Assembly: GCF_002514735.1 (NCBI RefSeq)
Contig: NZ_NBWU01000001.1
Span: 496,001-560,000, forward strand
Source: Sediminicola luteus
GTDB lineage: Bacteria; Bacteroidota; Bacteroidia; Flavobacteriales; Flavobacteriaceae
Direction: 5' to 3'
DNA length: 64,000 nt
Below, piece by piece: positions 36,601 to 44,721 of the stretch; the stretch's first letter is position 1, and every line of letters starts with the position of its first letter. The translations under genes were made by a program, and so were the position numbers. Under the pieces are notes generated by a model. It was not told the DNA's origin, did no database searches, and saw only the letters and a program-made list of their open reading frames with translations.

Positions 36601-37469
36601 TAATTATCGGCACCGATTTTTTCATCGATCGTGTTTTGGGCCGCATTATTGTAGGGCGAAGTCGTATACGGATCGGTACCCGCATCGGTATAGATCAATT
36701 GGTCGTTGTTGGCTACGAGTTCCAAGCGTACGGCCAAATCGGTCTCAAACACCTCGTTTACCCGGGTAAGGGTGGTATTTATGGCCGCCATGGCCCCTGC
36801 CACGGTACCCCCATGAAAAGTGGTATATTCCCCAGAGGCAGAAAGTGCGATCCTATAGGTACGTAAGGTTTGGTCATCTACCTTGGCACCACTCTCGCCT
36901 TTTTTACGGCCCAAGCTTGCATTTTTTTGAAATGCCTTGGAGGCCGTGGTCTTACACACAAAACCATCGGACCTAAGGCTTTTTGCTTCCCGGTCATAGA
37001 GCACATAGGTGCCGGGTACGGAACCCATTTTGGCCACGAAGGTGTTTTTATCTTGGCTAACATCTATGATCATGGCATCCAATCCCGAAGGGGAAACACT
37101 GAAGCGTACCCGTTTTCCAGAACCATCCAGAGCCCATCCGGAATAGGATCGGATCTGCGGGAATTTGGCCTGCAATTCGGGGGCCATAACCGAGGTTTCG
37201 CGGACAGAAAAACGCTGGAGTACCCCAGCCATATCCGGAAACTCTACAACCGTTGTCGCCTTAGACCCACGGGTGGTCCTTAAATGGGTTACGAATGCTT
37301 GTTCGTCGAGCTGATACACTTGCCCTTCGGACAATTGAAGTTTCATTTTTACCGCTTCATCTTGCCCTCCCAAACTGCGTAGGTTCTGCCAAGGCACCGA
37401 TTGGGCTTGGATCATTAAAACCATAAAAAAGAGAGATGAAAATAATACGGTACGTAATTTTTCTTGCAT
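33669..37469 (-). CDS. secreted reprolysin-like zinc protease with T9SS type-A sorting domain
   Basis: This 1266-residue protein is predicted to be secreted by the type IX system. It has a signal peptide (residues 1-23, cleavage near IQAQ) and a propeptide-like region to about residue 200. The metalloprotease domain has HELGHQFGANH at His339, His343 and His349 and a Met-turn STIMGYAG. It is followed by PKD/Ig-like domains, a fibronectin-like domain, a proprotein-convertase P-like domain ('VTVDLDHTYVADLLITLTSP', about residues 850-985) and a short Asp-rich stretch. The C-terminal sorting domain is complete (APNPVSDATTLF, VYALSGKLVLS, LPKGMYVVKV). It probably digests extracellular protein. Confidence 0.88.
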   Translation of the reverse strand: MQEKLRTVLFSSLFFMVLMIQAQSVPWQNLRSLGGQDEAVKMKLQLSEGQVYQLDEQAFVTHLRTTRGSKATTVVEFPDMAGVLQRFSVRETSVMAPELQAKFPQIRSYSGWALDGSGKRVRFSVSPSGLDAMIIDVSQDKNTFVAKMGSVPGTYVLYDREAKSLRSDGFVCKTTASKAFQKNASLGRKKGESGAKVDDQTLRTYRIALSASGEYTTFHGGTVAGAMAAINTTLTRVNEVFETDLAVRLELVANNDQLIYTDAGTDPYTTSPYNNAAQNTIDEKIGADNYDVGQVLLQGSDDGNAGFIGSICQDGKKGSAYTSGSSPQGDIFDIDFFAHELGHQFGANHTWSFDSEGTGVQVEPGSGSTIMGYAGITGGHDVAPNGDDYFHYVSISQMTDYLATTSCAQTTPLTNNPPLVNGGTDHTIPAGTAFVLTATGSDIDSGDVLTYTWEQINSGLVPKSAFGPENTAGANFRSLPPNTSPQRYFPKMERILAGELNQTDPGVGTAWETVSTIAREFDFSVTLRDNAAGGGQVVGDQVVVTVDANAGPFRVSSQSEATSFDTGDLVVVQWDVAGTDQGQVNTSGVDIYLSLDGGQTFDTQLASNVPNNGSYQVQLPGMAATQARFMVKAHNGIFLAVNAADFVINEAAVTLEFDALAHESCQPDDIVVSFNYVTGSGFSETSNFEVVGLPANMSAVFSPAMANTTNTPVNLTLGNTVNVTPGVYDITVRAVSATVTEEIPIQIKVLDANFSDVNLLLPADNATDVSLLPRLEWEANPIYTEYEVQLAKDAAFTDLVAEETVNVSFYSPNELEAQTQYFWRVKPKNACGEGVFGAANTFTTIVISCFQNSASDLPLTIRPTGTPTVRSYVNVAQNLPISDIKVTVDLDHTYVADLLITLTSPIGTQVTLLNGNCPEAADVNAVFTDSGLDIVCSDNPAISGEVKPSGLLSVLQGELTKGTWVLEVKDQETNDGGALNGFGLQFCVEGELAPDADNDGVLDNGDDLCLGTPDGAEVDVNGCQVFRYANDHFTINVSNETCFSANNGAISIQAASAMAYTASLSLDGNTTQTDFTQTVNLDQLNAGTYTLCITGTNGADTYEASCFELVVTQPEELSVLTNLSADGGTLDLQLDGAGIYYISLNGQVVSEISGKEAVVALKDGYNLVKVHTDLSCQGIFEKAYFKGTEPILAPNPVSDATTLFGPSGTGKVMVQVYALSGKLVLSKEMTAESLALPLPMGHLPKGMYVVKVKSELVDKLFKVVRQ

Positions 37470-37492
37470 AAGTCTGGTTTATGACCGGTTCT

Positions 37493-37500
37493 CAAATGTA
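37493..37500 (-). promoter_or_regulatory. -7 promoter element for the protease gene (TACATTTG)
   Basis: CAAATGTA on the + strand is an exact TAnnTTTG on the - strand, 23 bases ahead of the protease start codon. The -33 match is poor. Confidence 0.45.
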
Positions 37501-37631
37501 ATATTAATATACTAGGCTTCCTATTGATAACAATTATTTTAACCATCACCCTACCCCATCGCAAGAATGGGCCCCAGCCCGGTTTAACTCATTTTAGCAT
37601 CGCTACATACCCGCGAATACGGAAATTGCCA

Positions 37632-37639
37632 TACCTTTG
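37632..37639 (+). promoter_or_regulatory. -7 promoter element for ribF (TACCTTTG)
   Basis: This is an exact -7 element 31 bases before the GTG start of ribF. No riboswitch-like FMN aptamer is apparent in the short leader. Confidence 0.45.
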
Positions 37640-37670
37640 CCCACAAAGACGGTTACTTTAATATAGCCCG

Positions 37671-38603
37671 GTGAGAACGGTTAACAACATTTCCCAATAC
37701 GACAAAAAAAAACCTACGGCCATTACCATTGGCACTTTCGACGGGGTACATATTGGACACCAAAAGATATTGGAACGCCTCATAAATGATGCCAAAACTA
37801 AAGATAGGGCCTCGGCGGTACTTACCTTCTTTCCGCATCCGCGTATGGTGTTACAGCAAGATTCCGACATTAAATTACTGAATACCTTAGCCGAAAAGCA
37901 GCAAATACTGGAGCGTATGGGCTTGGATTTTCTAATCGTTCACCCCTTTACCAAAGCCTTTTCACGACTTACCGCCACCGAATACGTACGCGATGTTTTG
38001 GTGAACGGGCTTCAGGCCAAAAAGGTCACCATTGGGTACGACCATAGGTTTGGGCGCAACCGTACGGCGGACATCAATGATCTGGTCGGTTTTGGCGATA
38101 TGTACGACTTTGAGGTGGAACAGATAGATGCCCAGGAAATCGATGCGGTAAGCATTAGTTCCACCAAAATACGTAGGGCCCTTTCTGAAGGTGATATTCG
38201 AACGGCCAACACTTATCTAGGATATCCGTACATGCTTAGCGGCACCATTCGAAAAGGTAAGGGCATAGGCAGGCAACTGGCCTTTCCGACGGCCAATATC
38301 GAAATTGCGGAATCCTACAAACTCATTCCGCGCAACGGGGCCTACGTAGTACGTTCCACCATCGATGGCAATACCGTGTTCGGTATGATGAATATCGGTA
38401 CCAACCCCACGGTAAAGCCCGATAACCCACAGACCATAGAAGTACATTATTTAGACCTGGATCGCGATCTTTACGACTGCGATGTTCAGGTAGAACTACT
38501 CCATTGGCTTAGGGAAGAACAAAAATTCGACTCGGTCGATCTTCTAAAGGAACAGTTACATGCCGATAGGGCCAAGGCCCGAAGCCTGATCGCCGACCTA
38601 TGA
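37671..38603 (+). CDS. ribF: bifunctional riboflavin kinase / FAD synthetase
   Basis: This 310-residue enzyme converts riboflavin to FMN and FAD. The N-terminal adenylyltransferase domain shows AITIGTFDGVHIGHQKIL with the HxGH nucleotide-binding motif. The C-terminal riboflavin kinase domain shows 'GKGIGRQLAFPTANIEI' (PTAN motif) and 'IEVHYLDLDRDLYD'. The gene starts with GTG at 37671; no upstream in-frame ATG exists between the promoter and this codon. The stop overlaps the next gene's ATG by 4 bases, indicating coupling with the HTTM protein. Confidence 0.93.
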   Translation: MRTVNNISQYDKKKPTAITIGTFDGVHIGHQKILERLINDAKTKDRASAVLTFFPHPRMVLQQDSDIKLLNTLAEKQQILERMGLDFLIVHPFTKAFSRLTATEYVRDVLVNGLQAKKVTIGYDHRFGRNRTADINDLVGFGDMYDFEVEQIDAQEIDAVSISSTKIRRALSEGDIRTANTYLGYPYMLSGTIRKGKGIGRQLAFPTANIEIAESYKLIPRNGAYVVRSTIDGNTVFGMMNIGTNPTVKPDNPQTIEVHYLDLDRDLYDCDVQVELLHWLREEQKFDSVDLLKEQLHADRAKARSLIADL

Positions 38604-39946
38604 TCCGAAATTTCCTATTTAAGCCCATAGACAATACCCCCTTGTTGGTTTTCAGGGTGTTTTTTGGCATTTTGGTCGCCTTGGAGTGTTATGGGGCCAT
38701 CTTAACCGGATGGGTACGCCGCACCTTGGTAGCACCCCAGTTCACCTTTACCTTTATCGGGTTCGAGTGGTTGGCGCCCTTGGCCGGCCCACAGATGTAT
38801 GTTTATTTTCTTATTATGGGATCGCTTGGGGTCTGTATCGCCTTGGGGTATCGCTATAGGATAACCTCCTTGTTGTTCGCCTTCATGTGGACCGGCGTTT
38901 ACCTGCTGCAAAAAACCTCATACAACAACCATTATTACCTTTTGGTATTGCTCTCGTTTATGATGGCCTTGGTACCCGCCCACCATGGGCTTTCGCTCGA
39001 TGCCAAAAGAAACCCGGCCATAAACAAAACCCAAATGTTCGCCTTGTACAAATGGCTTATCGTGGGTCAAGTATTTATTGTGTTTACTTATGGGGCCATT
39101 GCAAAAATGTACCCCGATTGGCTAGACCTTACCTTTATCAAAATACTAATGCAGGGCAAGAAAAACCTACCCATAATCGGCGCCTGGTTGCAGTACCCTT
39201 GGGCCCATAAGATTATGTGTTGGTATGGTATTTTGTTCGACCTATTGGTGATTCCCGCCTTGCTTTATGGACCCACTCGAAAACTGGCCTTTATCAGCGC
39301 GATTTTCTTCCACCTCTTTAACTCCATTGTGTTCCAGGTGGGAATTTTCCCTTACCTCTCGCTGGCCTTTAGCCTGTTCTTTTTCGAACCCCGCACCATT
39401 AGAAAACTATTTGCCAAAAACCGGAAGGCCTTTGCCCCCATTGCCGTAGCAGCCCCAAAAAACGCCCAGCTTTTCATGGGCTTCGTTGGACTCTATTTTC
39501 TAATTCAGATAGGCCTCCCCTTACGTCACCATTATTGGCCCGGCGATGTACTCTGGACCGAAGAAGGCCATCGTATGAGCTGGCGTATGATGCTACGTAG
39601 CAAATACGGTAGTACGCAGTTCAGGATATTTGATAACCAGACCCAAGAAGCCCTAACGCACAAACCGCTAGACCATCTTACCCAAAAACAATGGCGTAGG
39701 GTAAAGACCTACCCCGACTTTATGTGGCAATACGCCCAATATCTAAAAAAGCACTACGCCCAACAAGGCCTGGATGTGGCGATATATGTCGATAGTAAAC
39801 TCAGTGTAAACGGACGTTTGGCCAAGCCCTATATCGATCCTTATACCGATTTGACCGCGGTATCCTGGAAGCACTTGGCACACAACGAATGGATTTTGGA
39901 CGAAGAAAAGACCACCGCCGCTTCCAAACCAAACGGAAAGCACTAA
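38600..39946 (+). CDS. HTTM-domain (vitamin K carboxylase-like) membrane protein
   Basis: This 448-residue integral membrane protein has many hydrophobic segments in its first 280 residues. It has the pattern of the HTTM/VKG-carboxylase-like family: the 'TPLLVFRVFFGILVALECYG' start, 'HYYLLVLLSFMMALVPAHHG' and a C-terminal periplasmic domain with 'QIGLPLRHHYWPGDVLWTEE' and 'RMSWRMMLRSKYG'. The last feature matches gamma-glutamyl carboxylase homologues, but whether bacterial members carboxylate anything is unsettled. It is translationally coupled to ribF (ATGA overlap). A flavin link is not obvious. Confidence 0.8.
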   Translation: MIRNFLFKPIDNTPLLVFRVFFGILVALECYGAILTGWVRRTLVAPQFTFTFIGFEWLAPLAGPQMYVYFLIMGSLGVCIALGYRYRITSLLFAFMWTGVYLLQKTSYNNHYYLLVLLSFMMALVPAHHGLSLDAKRNPAINKTQMFALYKWLIVGQVFIVFTYGAIAKMYPDWLDLTFIKILMQGKKNLPIIGAWLQYPWAHKIMCWYGILFDLLVIPALLYGPTRKLAFISAIFFHLFNSIVFQVGIFPYLSLAFSLFFFEPRTIRKLFAKNRKAFAPIAVAAPKNAQLFMGFVGLYFLIQIGLPLRHHYWPGDVLWTEEGHRMSWRMMLRSKYGSTQFRIFDNQTQEALTHKPLDHLTQKQWRRVKTYPDFMWQYAQYLKKHYAQQGLDVAIYVDSKLSVNGRLAKPYIDPYTDLTAVSWKHLAHNEWILDEEKTTAASKPNGKH

Positions 39947-39951
39947 ATTTG
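39944..39951 (+). promoter_or_regulatory. -7 promoter element for serS (TAAATTTG)
   Basis: This is an exact TAnnTTTG overlapping the stop codon of the HTTM gene and 19 bases before the serS ATG. Confidence 0.4.
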
Positions 39952-39970
39952 CCCCTTAAATACAAAGCGC

Positions 39971-41242
39971 ATGTTACAATTACAGCACATTCGTGAAAAC
40001 AAAGACGCGATTGTGGAAGCCCTTCAAAAAAGGAATTTGGAGGCTGGCCCACTTTTGGAAAAGGTAATGCAATGGGACGAAACCCGGCGTTCGGTGCAGA
40101 CCGAATTGGATAATACCCAGGCCGAGTCCAATAAGCTTTCGAAAGAAATCGGCATGCTCTTTAAATCTGGGAAGCCCCAAGAGGCCAATGCCCTAAAAGA
40201 ACAGACCGCCACCTTAAAGGAACGTGGCAAGCGCCTATCGGAAGACCTGAACAAGGCCGCTTCGAAACTGCAAGAGCTGTTGTACCAAATACCAAACGTA
40301 CCCCATGCCACTGTGCCTGCCGGAAATAGTGAGGACGATAACGAAGAGATCTATCGCGAAGGGGACATTCCTACCTTGTTCGAAGGTGCCCTCCCCCATT
40401 GGGAACTGGCCCAGAAATACGATCTGATCGATTTTGAACTCGGCGCCAAGATCAGCGGGGCCGGTTTTCCGGTATATAAAGGAAAAGGGGCCAAACTACA
40501 ACGCGCCTTGATCTCGTATTTTTTGGACAAGAATACCGCCGCCGGTTATACCGAACTACAAGTACCCTTGATGATCAATGAAGCCTCGGGTTATGGTACC
40601 GGCCAATTACCCGATAAAGAAGGGCAGATGTACCATGTAACGGCCGACGACCTGTATTTGATTCCTACCTCAGAGGTTCCCGTTACCAATATTTATCGCG
40701 ACCGTATCCTTACCGAAAAGGACTTCCCTATAAAACACACCGCCTTCACCCCTTGTTTTAGGAGGGAAGCCGGAAGCTACGGGGCCCACGTACGCGGATT
40801 GAACCGCCTGCACCAATTTGATAAGGTAGAGATCGTACGGGTAGAAAAACCAGAAAACTCCTATGACGCCCTAGACGATATGGTTGCCCATGTAAAGGGT
40901 ATTATGCAAGAGTTGAAGCTACCCTATCGCATCTTACGCTTATGTGGTGGCGATTTGGGCTTTACCTCGGCCCTAACCTTCGATTTTGAATTGTTTTCTA
41001 CCGCACAGGACCGCTGGTTGGAAATCAGTTCGGTCTCCAATTTCGAAACTTTTCAGGCCAACCGTCTTAAACTTAGGTTTAGCGATGCCAATGGCAAAAA
41101 ACAATTGGCCCATACCCTAAACGGTAGTTCATTGGCCCTGCCACGGGTACTGGCCGGAATATTGGAAAACTACCAAACCCCCGATAGTATACAAATACCG
41201 GAGGTTTTGGTGCCCTATACCGGATTCGACCGTATCGATTAA
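39971..41242 (+). CDS. serS: serine-tRNA ligase
   Basis: This 423-residue class II synthetase charges tRNA-Ser. The N-terminal 100 residues form the long coiled-coil arm that contacts the tRNA (heptad-rich 'DNTQAESNKLSKEIGMLFKS'). The catalytic part shows 'YLIPTSEVPVTNIYRD' and motif 2 'FTPCFRREAGSYGAHVRGL', and ends with motif 3 'LNGSSLALPRVLAGILENYQ'. The length and all motifs are normal. A strong terminator closes the unit at 41270. Confidence 0.95.
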   Translation: MLQLQHIRENKDAIVEALQKRNLEAGPLLEKVMQWDETRRSVQTELDNTQAESNKLSKEIGMLFKSGKPQEANALKEQTATLKERGKRLSEDLNKAASKLQELLYQIPNVPHATVPAGNSEDDNEEIYREGDIPTLFEGALPHWELAQKYDLIDFELGAKISGAGFPVYKGKGAKLQRALISYFLDKNTAAGYTELQVPLMINEASGYGTGQLPDKEGQMYHVTADDLYLIPTSEVPVTNIYRDRILTEKDFPIKHTAFTPCFRREAGSYGAHVRGLNRLHQFDKVEIVRVEKPENSYDALDDMVAHVKGIMQELKLPYRILRLCGGDLGFTSALTFDFELFSTAQDRWLEISSVSNFETFQANRLKLRFSDANGKKQLAHTLNGSSLALPRVLAGILENYQTPDSIQIPEVLVPYTGFDRID

Positions 41243-41269
41243 CAATATACCTAGACAATAAAAACGATG

Positions 41270-41298
41270 AGGCCCGGACATGCTCCGGGCCTTTCTTT
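41270..41298 (+). terminator. intrinsic terminator after serS
   Basis: The perfect 9-bp stem AGGCCCGGA / TCCGGGCCT with a 5-base loop is followed by TTCTTT. Confidence 0.88.
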
Positions 41299-41333
41299 GT
41301 AATAACCTTAACATAGTTTTCGTTCTACAATGG

Positions 41334-41341
41334 TATATTTG
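41334..41341 (+). promoter_or_regulatory. -7 promoter element for the TPR gene (TATATTTG)
   Basis: This is an exact -7 element 14 bases before the GTG start of the TPR gene, just downstream of the serS terminator. Confidence 0.42.
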
Positions 41342-41355
41342 GATAAAGCAAGCTT

Positions 41356-43140
41356 GTGAAGTATTGGCCATTGGTATTGTTCTTTTTGATAACGTCCCAG
41401 CTCATGGGACAAGACGATTTTTTGGCCAAGCAATACGTAAAAGAGGGCAACTTTGAAAAGGCAGTGGTCTTTTACGAGCGGCTCACCAAAAAGCAACCCA
41501 ATAGACACGATTATACCGAAGGCCTTATACAATGCTACCAACAATTGGAACGCTACCAAGAATCGGAAGCCTTGTTAAAAGGACTTTTGGAGCGCCCCAG
41601 GCCCTATCCGGCCTTTCATATTGAATTGGGGTACAATTATGCCTTACAAAACAAACAGCAAGAAGCCGAGGCCCAATACCAATTGGCCGTAAACGCCGTA
41701 AGGCAACGCCCGAACCATGGGTACGGACTCGGGGTGCGTTTCCAGAAATATGCCTTATTAGATTGGGCGCTTCAGGCCTACCAATTGGCCATGGAAGGCA
41801 ACCCAGACTTAGACTACAACCTTCAAATGGCACGTATTTATGGAGAACAGGGACATATTGGCCAAATGTACGATAGCTACCTTCAGCTTTTGGAAAACGG
41901 AAAAACCTCCCAGGCCAAGGTTTTGCGCCAAATCGAAGGCTTTATCAACGACGACCCCGAAAACGGGAACAACCAGCTCTTGCGAAAGTCTATCTTAAAA
42001 CGGCTTCAAAAAGACCCCAACCCACTCTGGAACGAATTACTCTCATGGCTTTTTGTACAACAGAACCAATTCAAACAAGCCTTTATTCAAGAAAAGGCCC
42101 TTTACAAACGTAGTTCTGAAAAATCATTGGCCCGCATAGAGAATTTGGGTCGGCACAGTTTTTCCGTTAAGGAATTTGCCATCGCCCATGACATTTTCGA
42201 ATTCATGGCCAAAGAAGCCAATGACGTGCCTACCACCCTTAGGGCCCAACTAACCCTGCTCCAAATAGACGGCATCCAAAACGGGGACAAAAGTATAGCC
42301 AAGCGTGCCGATCAATTCGAGAAAATGATGGCCACCTATGGCTACCAAGCCGCCACCCTGGATCTGCAATTGGCCTATGCCAAATTCCTGACCTTTACCC
42401 AAGACAAACCCGAGCTGGCCTCAAGAATCTTAAAAAAATGTTTGAAGTTACCACTAGACCGCTACACAAAGGCCAAGGTTAAAATGGGATTGGGCGACAT
42501 TCTAGTATATGACCAACGTTTTAATCAGGCCCTAATACAGTATTCGCAAGTGCAGAAAAACCTGAAAAACGATGTCATGGGTCAAAATGCCCGGTTTAAG
42601 GTGGCCCAAACCAGTTTTTATAAAGGCGATTTCGATTGGGCCTTGGAACAACTTAAGGTGCTACGGGGCTCGGCCTCACAGCTCATAGCCAACGACGCCA
42701 TGCAACTTAGTCTTTTAATTTCGGACAATGTGTTTATGGACTCTACCCAAACGGCCCTAAAAACCTATGCCCGTGCCGACCTTTTGGCGTACCAGAACGA
42801 AAATGACAAGGCCATTGTCTTGCTACAGACCATCATGGACGAACACCAAGGTAAATCCATCGAAGATGAAGCCCTGTTAAAACAAGCTAAGCTATACGAA
42901 ATGCAAGGGAAATTTGACCAAGCCCGCCTAAACTATATGAAAATTGCGGAATTCTTCCCTTGGGATATTTTGGCCGATGATGCCAACTATGCCCTCGGCC
43001 AATTATATGAACACCAGCTTAAGGACACCGAAAAAGCCAAAGCCTGTTACGAAAAGATAATTTACGACTACCAAGACAGCTATTATTTTCCCCTAGCCCG
43101 AAAGCATTTTAGACGATTACGGGGCGACTTGGTCAATTGA
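41356..43140 (+). CDS. exported tetratricopeptide repeat protein
   Basis: This 594-residue protein starts with GTG at 41356 and a signal peptide (MKYWPLVLFFLITSQLMGQ). The mature part is built of helix-pair repeats of TPR type throughout, for example 'EGNFEKAVVFYERLTKKQPN', 'ERYQESEALLKGLLERP' and 'GKFDQARLNYMKIAEFFPWD'. It is probably a periplasmic scaffold or outer-membrane-associated protein that mediates protein-protein contacts. No specific complex can be named. It has its own -7 element and is followed by a 304-base gap that holds a MITE-like element. Confidence 0.8.
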   Translation: MKYWPLVLFFLITSQLMGQDDFLAKQYVKEGNFEKAVVFYERLTKKQPNRHDYTEGLIQCYQQLERYQESEALLKGLLERPRPYPAFHIELGYNYALQNKQQEAEAQYQLAVNAVRQRPNHGYGLGVRFQKYALLDWALQAYQLAMEGNPDLDYNLQMARIYGEQGHIGQMYDSYLQLLENGKTSQAKVLRQIEGFINDDPENGNNQLLRKSILKRLQKDPNPLWNELLSWLFVQQNQFKQAFIQEKALYKRSSEKSLARIENLGRHSFSVKEFAIAHDIFEFMAKEANDVPTTLRAQLTLLQIDGIQNGDKSIAKRADQFEKMMATYGYQAATLDLQLAYAKFLTFTQDKPELASRILKKCLKLPLDRYTKAKVKMGLGDILVYDQRFNQALIQYSQVQKNLKNDVMGQNARFKVAQTSFYKGDFDWALEQLKVLRGSASQLIANDAMQLSLLISDNVFMDSTQTALKTYARADLLAYQNENDKAIVLLQTIMDEHQGKSIEDEALLKQAKLYEMQGKFDQARLNYMKIAEFFPWDILADDANYALGQLYEHQLKDTEKAKACYEKIIYDYQDSYYFPLARKHFRRLRGDLVN

Positions 43141-43239
43141 CCCTACCTAAAAGTATTCCCTCCGTTTCTCGCTTAGAATGCCGACCTTTGCATTTACATC
43201 CAACCGCATGGATCGCTAAACCCATTTATGCCCAAGCTC

Positions 43240-43406
43240 TTAGAGCCTATTTAAATTTTGTTTTGAGAATTTGTTATAGGCCATTTTATTGCCAATTGAG
43301 GCGTGAAAAACGGAGTTTGGCAGCGCCAAATGAGTATTTTCATAACAAAAAGTGGTGATAAAAGAGCCATAACAAAACTGAAGGATAAAACTTAAACAGG
43401 TTCTTA
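43240..43406. mobile_element. MITE-like element with imperfect terminal inverted repeats
   Basis: The first about 53 bases (from TAGAGCCTATTTAAATTTTG) and the reverse complement of the last about 53 (TAAGAACCTGTTTAAGTTTT) align with roughly three quarters identity, including the shared words TTTGTTAT and TTTTAT. The element is about 166 bases long and has no coding capacity. Short palindromic words (GGCAGCGCC) lie in the centre. Flanks read TCT/TAATAG, so a target duplication is not clear. It occupies most of the gap from 43141 to 43444. Confidence 0.5.
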
Positions 43407-43444
43407 ATAGCCCGGCTTTTTGCAACTTTTGACTTTTGACAAAT

Positions 43445-43756
43445 ATGTACATATACAACGTTACCATTAACATAGACGACAGCGTACACGACCAGTGGCT
43501 AGACTGGATGCGTAAGACCCATATACCCGATATGTTGGGTACGGGCAAATTTTCCGAAGCCAAAATGTGTAAGGTATTGGTAGAGGAAGATATGGGTGGT
43601 ACCACTTATTCCGTTCAATACCGCACCAAAAACAAAGCCACCTTAGAGCGGTACTATGTAGAAGATGCACCAAGGTTACGGCAAGAGGGGCTAAAGCTTT
43701 TCGCCGATAAGTTCGTGGCCTTTCGTACCGAGCTCGAAATCATAGACGAGCAATAG
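43445..43756 (+). CDS. DUF4286 family protein
   Basis: This 103-residue cytoplasmic protein matches DUF4286, a small ferredoxin-like-fold family typical of Bacteroidota. It has the start 'MYIYNVTINIDDSVHDQWLD', then 'HIPDMLGTGKFSEAKMCKVL' and 'GGTTYSVQYRTKNKATLERY'. The ATG at 43445 fits the family; an upstream TTG (43436) is less likely. The function is unknown. It precedes rsmA by about 95 bases on the same strand, as in many related genomes. Confidence 0.82.
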   Translation: MYIYNVTINIDDSVHDQWLDWMRKTHIPDMLGTGKFSEAKMCKVLVEEDMGGTTYSVQYRTKNKATLERYYVEDAPRLRQEGLKLFADKFVAFRTELEIIDEQ

Positions 43757-43851
43757 GTCAAGTTTAACAAGGGTCGCAGGACGAAGTTGGAAACACGAAG
43801 TTTTCAGCTATTCCTAAAGTGCCCCATAGTTTTACCCTCGATGTTCGAGCC

Positions 43852-44721
43852 ATGGGATATAAGAAAAAACACAAATCCTTTAAAAAGAAGCCTACGGGTG
43901 ACCGCACCTTCGAAAAAGACCCTGTGAAGGCCAAAAAGCATTTGGGCCAGCATTTTCTGAAAGATGAAGGTATCGCCAAACGTATTGCCGACACGCTAAG
44001 CCTCGATGGGTATCGCAAGGTGTTGGAAATCGGCCCTGGTACCGGGGTACTTACCAAATATCTTCTCGAACAAGAGATAGACTTGCTGGCATTAGATCTT
44101 GACACCGAATCCATCGCTTACCTTAAACAGTTCTTTGTTCTGGAAAAAGGCAAGGATTTTCACCCCAAAAGTAGTTTCCAAGTTTTGGAAGCCGATTTCC
44201 TTAAGGAAGACCTCCGTACCCATTTTGGGCAAGAACCTTTTGCCATAACCGGGAATTTCCCTTATAACATCTCTACCCAGATCGTGTTTAAAATGCTCGA
44301 TTATAAAGAACAGGTGCCCGAGTTTACAGGCATGTTCCAAAAAGAGGTGGCGCAACGTATATGTGCTCCGCATGGCAATAAAACCTATGGCATACTCTCG
44401 GTATTGACCCAAGCCTATTACGAGGCCGAATACCTGTTTACCGTACTACCTAGCGTATTTTCGCCCCCACCGAAGGTAGATTCTGGGGTATTACGTTTAA
44501 AAAGGCGCGACAATCTGGACATCGGTTGTGACCCCAAGCGATTTACCCAAGTGGTAAAGCTGGCCTTTAACCAACGTAGAAAGACGCTTCGTAACAGTTT
44601 AAAAACCTTGGGCCTCCCTAAAAGTCTCACAGAAGATACTATCTTTGACCGGCGTCCGGAACAGATATCCGTTCCGGAATTCATCGCCTTGGTCAAGAAG
44701 ATAGAAGATGGTACCGTTTAA
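43852..44721 (+). CDS. rsmA: 16S rRNA dimethyladenosine transferase
   Basis: This 289-residue SAM-dependent enzyme dimethylates A1518 and A1519 of 16S rRNA during small-subunit maturation. Features are '[20 protein letters not shown]', the SAM loop [12 protein letters not shown], and NFPYNIS (the N-x-P-Y catalytic motif). The C-terminal half contains '[14 protein letters not shown]' and '[12 protein letters not shown]'. The ATG at 43852 was chosen over a GTG at 43819. A basic N-terminal leader rich in Lys precedes the core. Its end overlaps mgtE by 14 bases. Confidence 0.93.
   Translation: MGYKKKHKSFKKKPTGDRTFEKDPVKAKKHLGQHFLKDEGIAKRIADTLSLDGYRKVLEIGPGTGVLTKYLLEQEIDLLALDLDTESIAYLKQFFVLEKGKDFHPKSSFQVLEADFLKEDLRTHFGQEPFAITGNFPYNISTQIVFKMLDYKEQVPEFTGMFQKEVAQRICAPHGNKTYGILSVLTQAYYEAEYLFTVLPSVFSPPPKVDSGVLRLKRRDNLDIGCDPKRFTQVVKLAFNQRRKTLRNSLKTLGLPKSLTEDTIFDRRPEQISVPEFIALVKKIEDGTV

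Noticed and set aside
36192-36866. + strand open frame of 224 codons antisense to the protease domain
   Set aside because: It lies wholly opposite the catalytic domain with its HExxH motif; its own translation is compositionally odd and featureless.
37632-37671. FMN riboswitch before ribF
   Set aside because: The leader is only about 30 bases, too short for the aptamer, and shows none of its conserved sequence.
43137-43358. + strand open frame of 73 codons after the TPR gene
   Set aside because: It overlaps the TPR stop, lacks a domain and runs into the MITE-like element.
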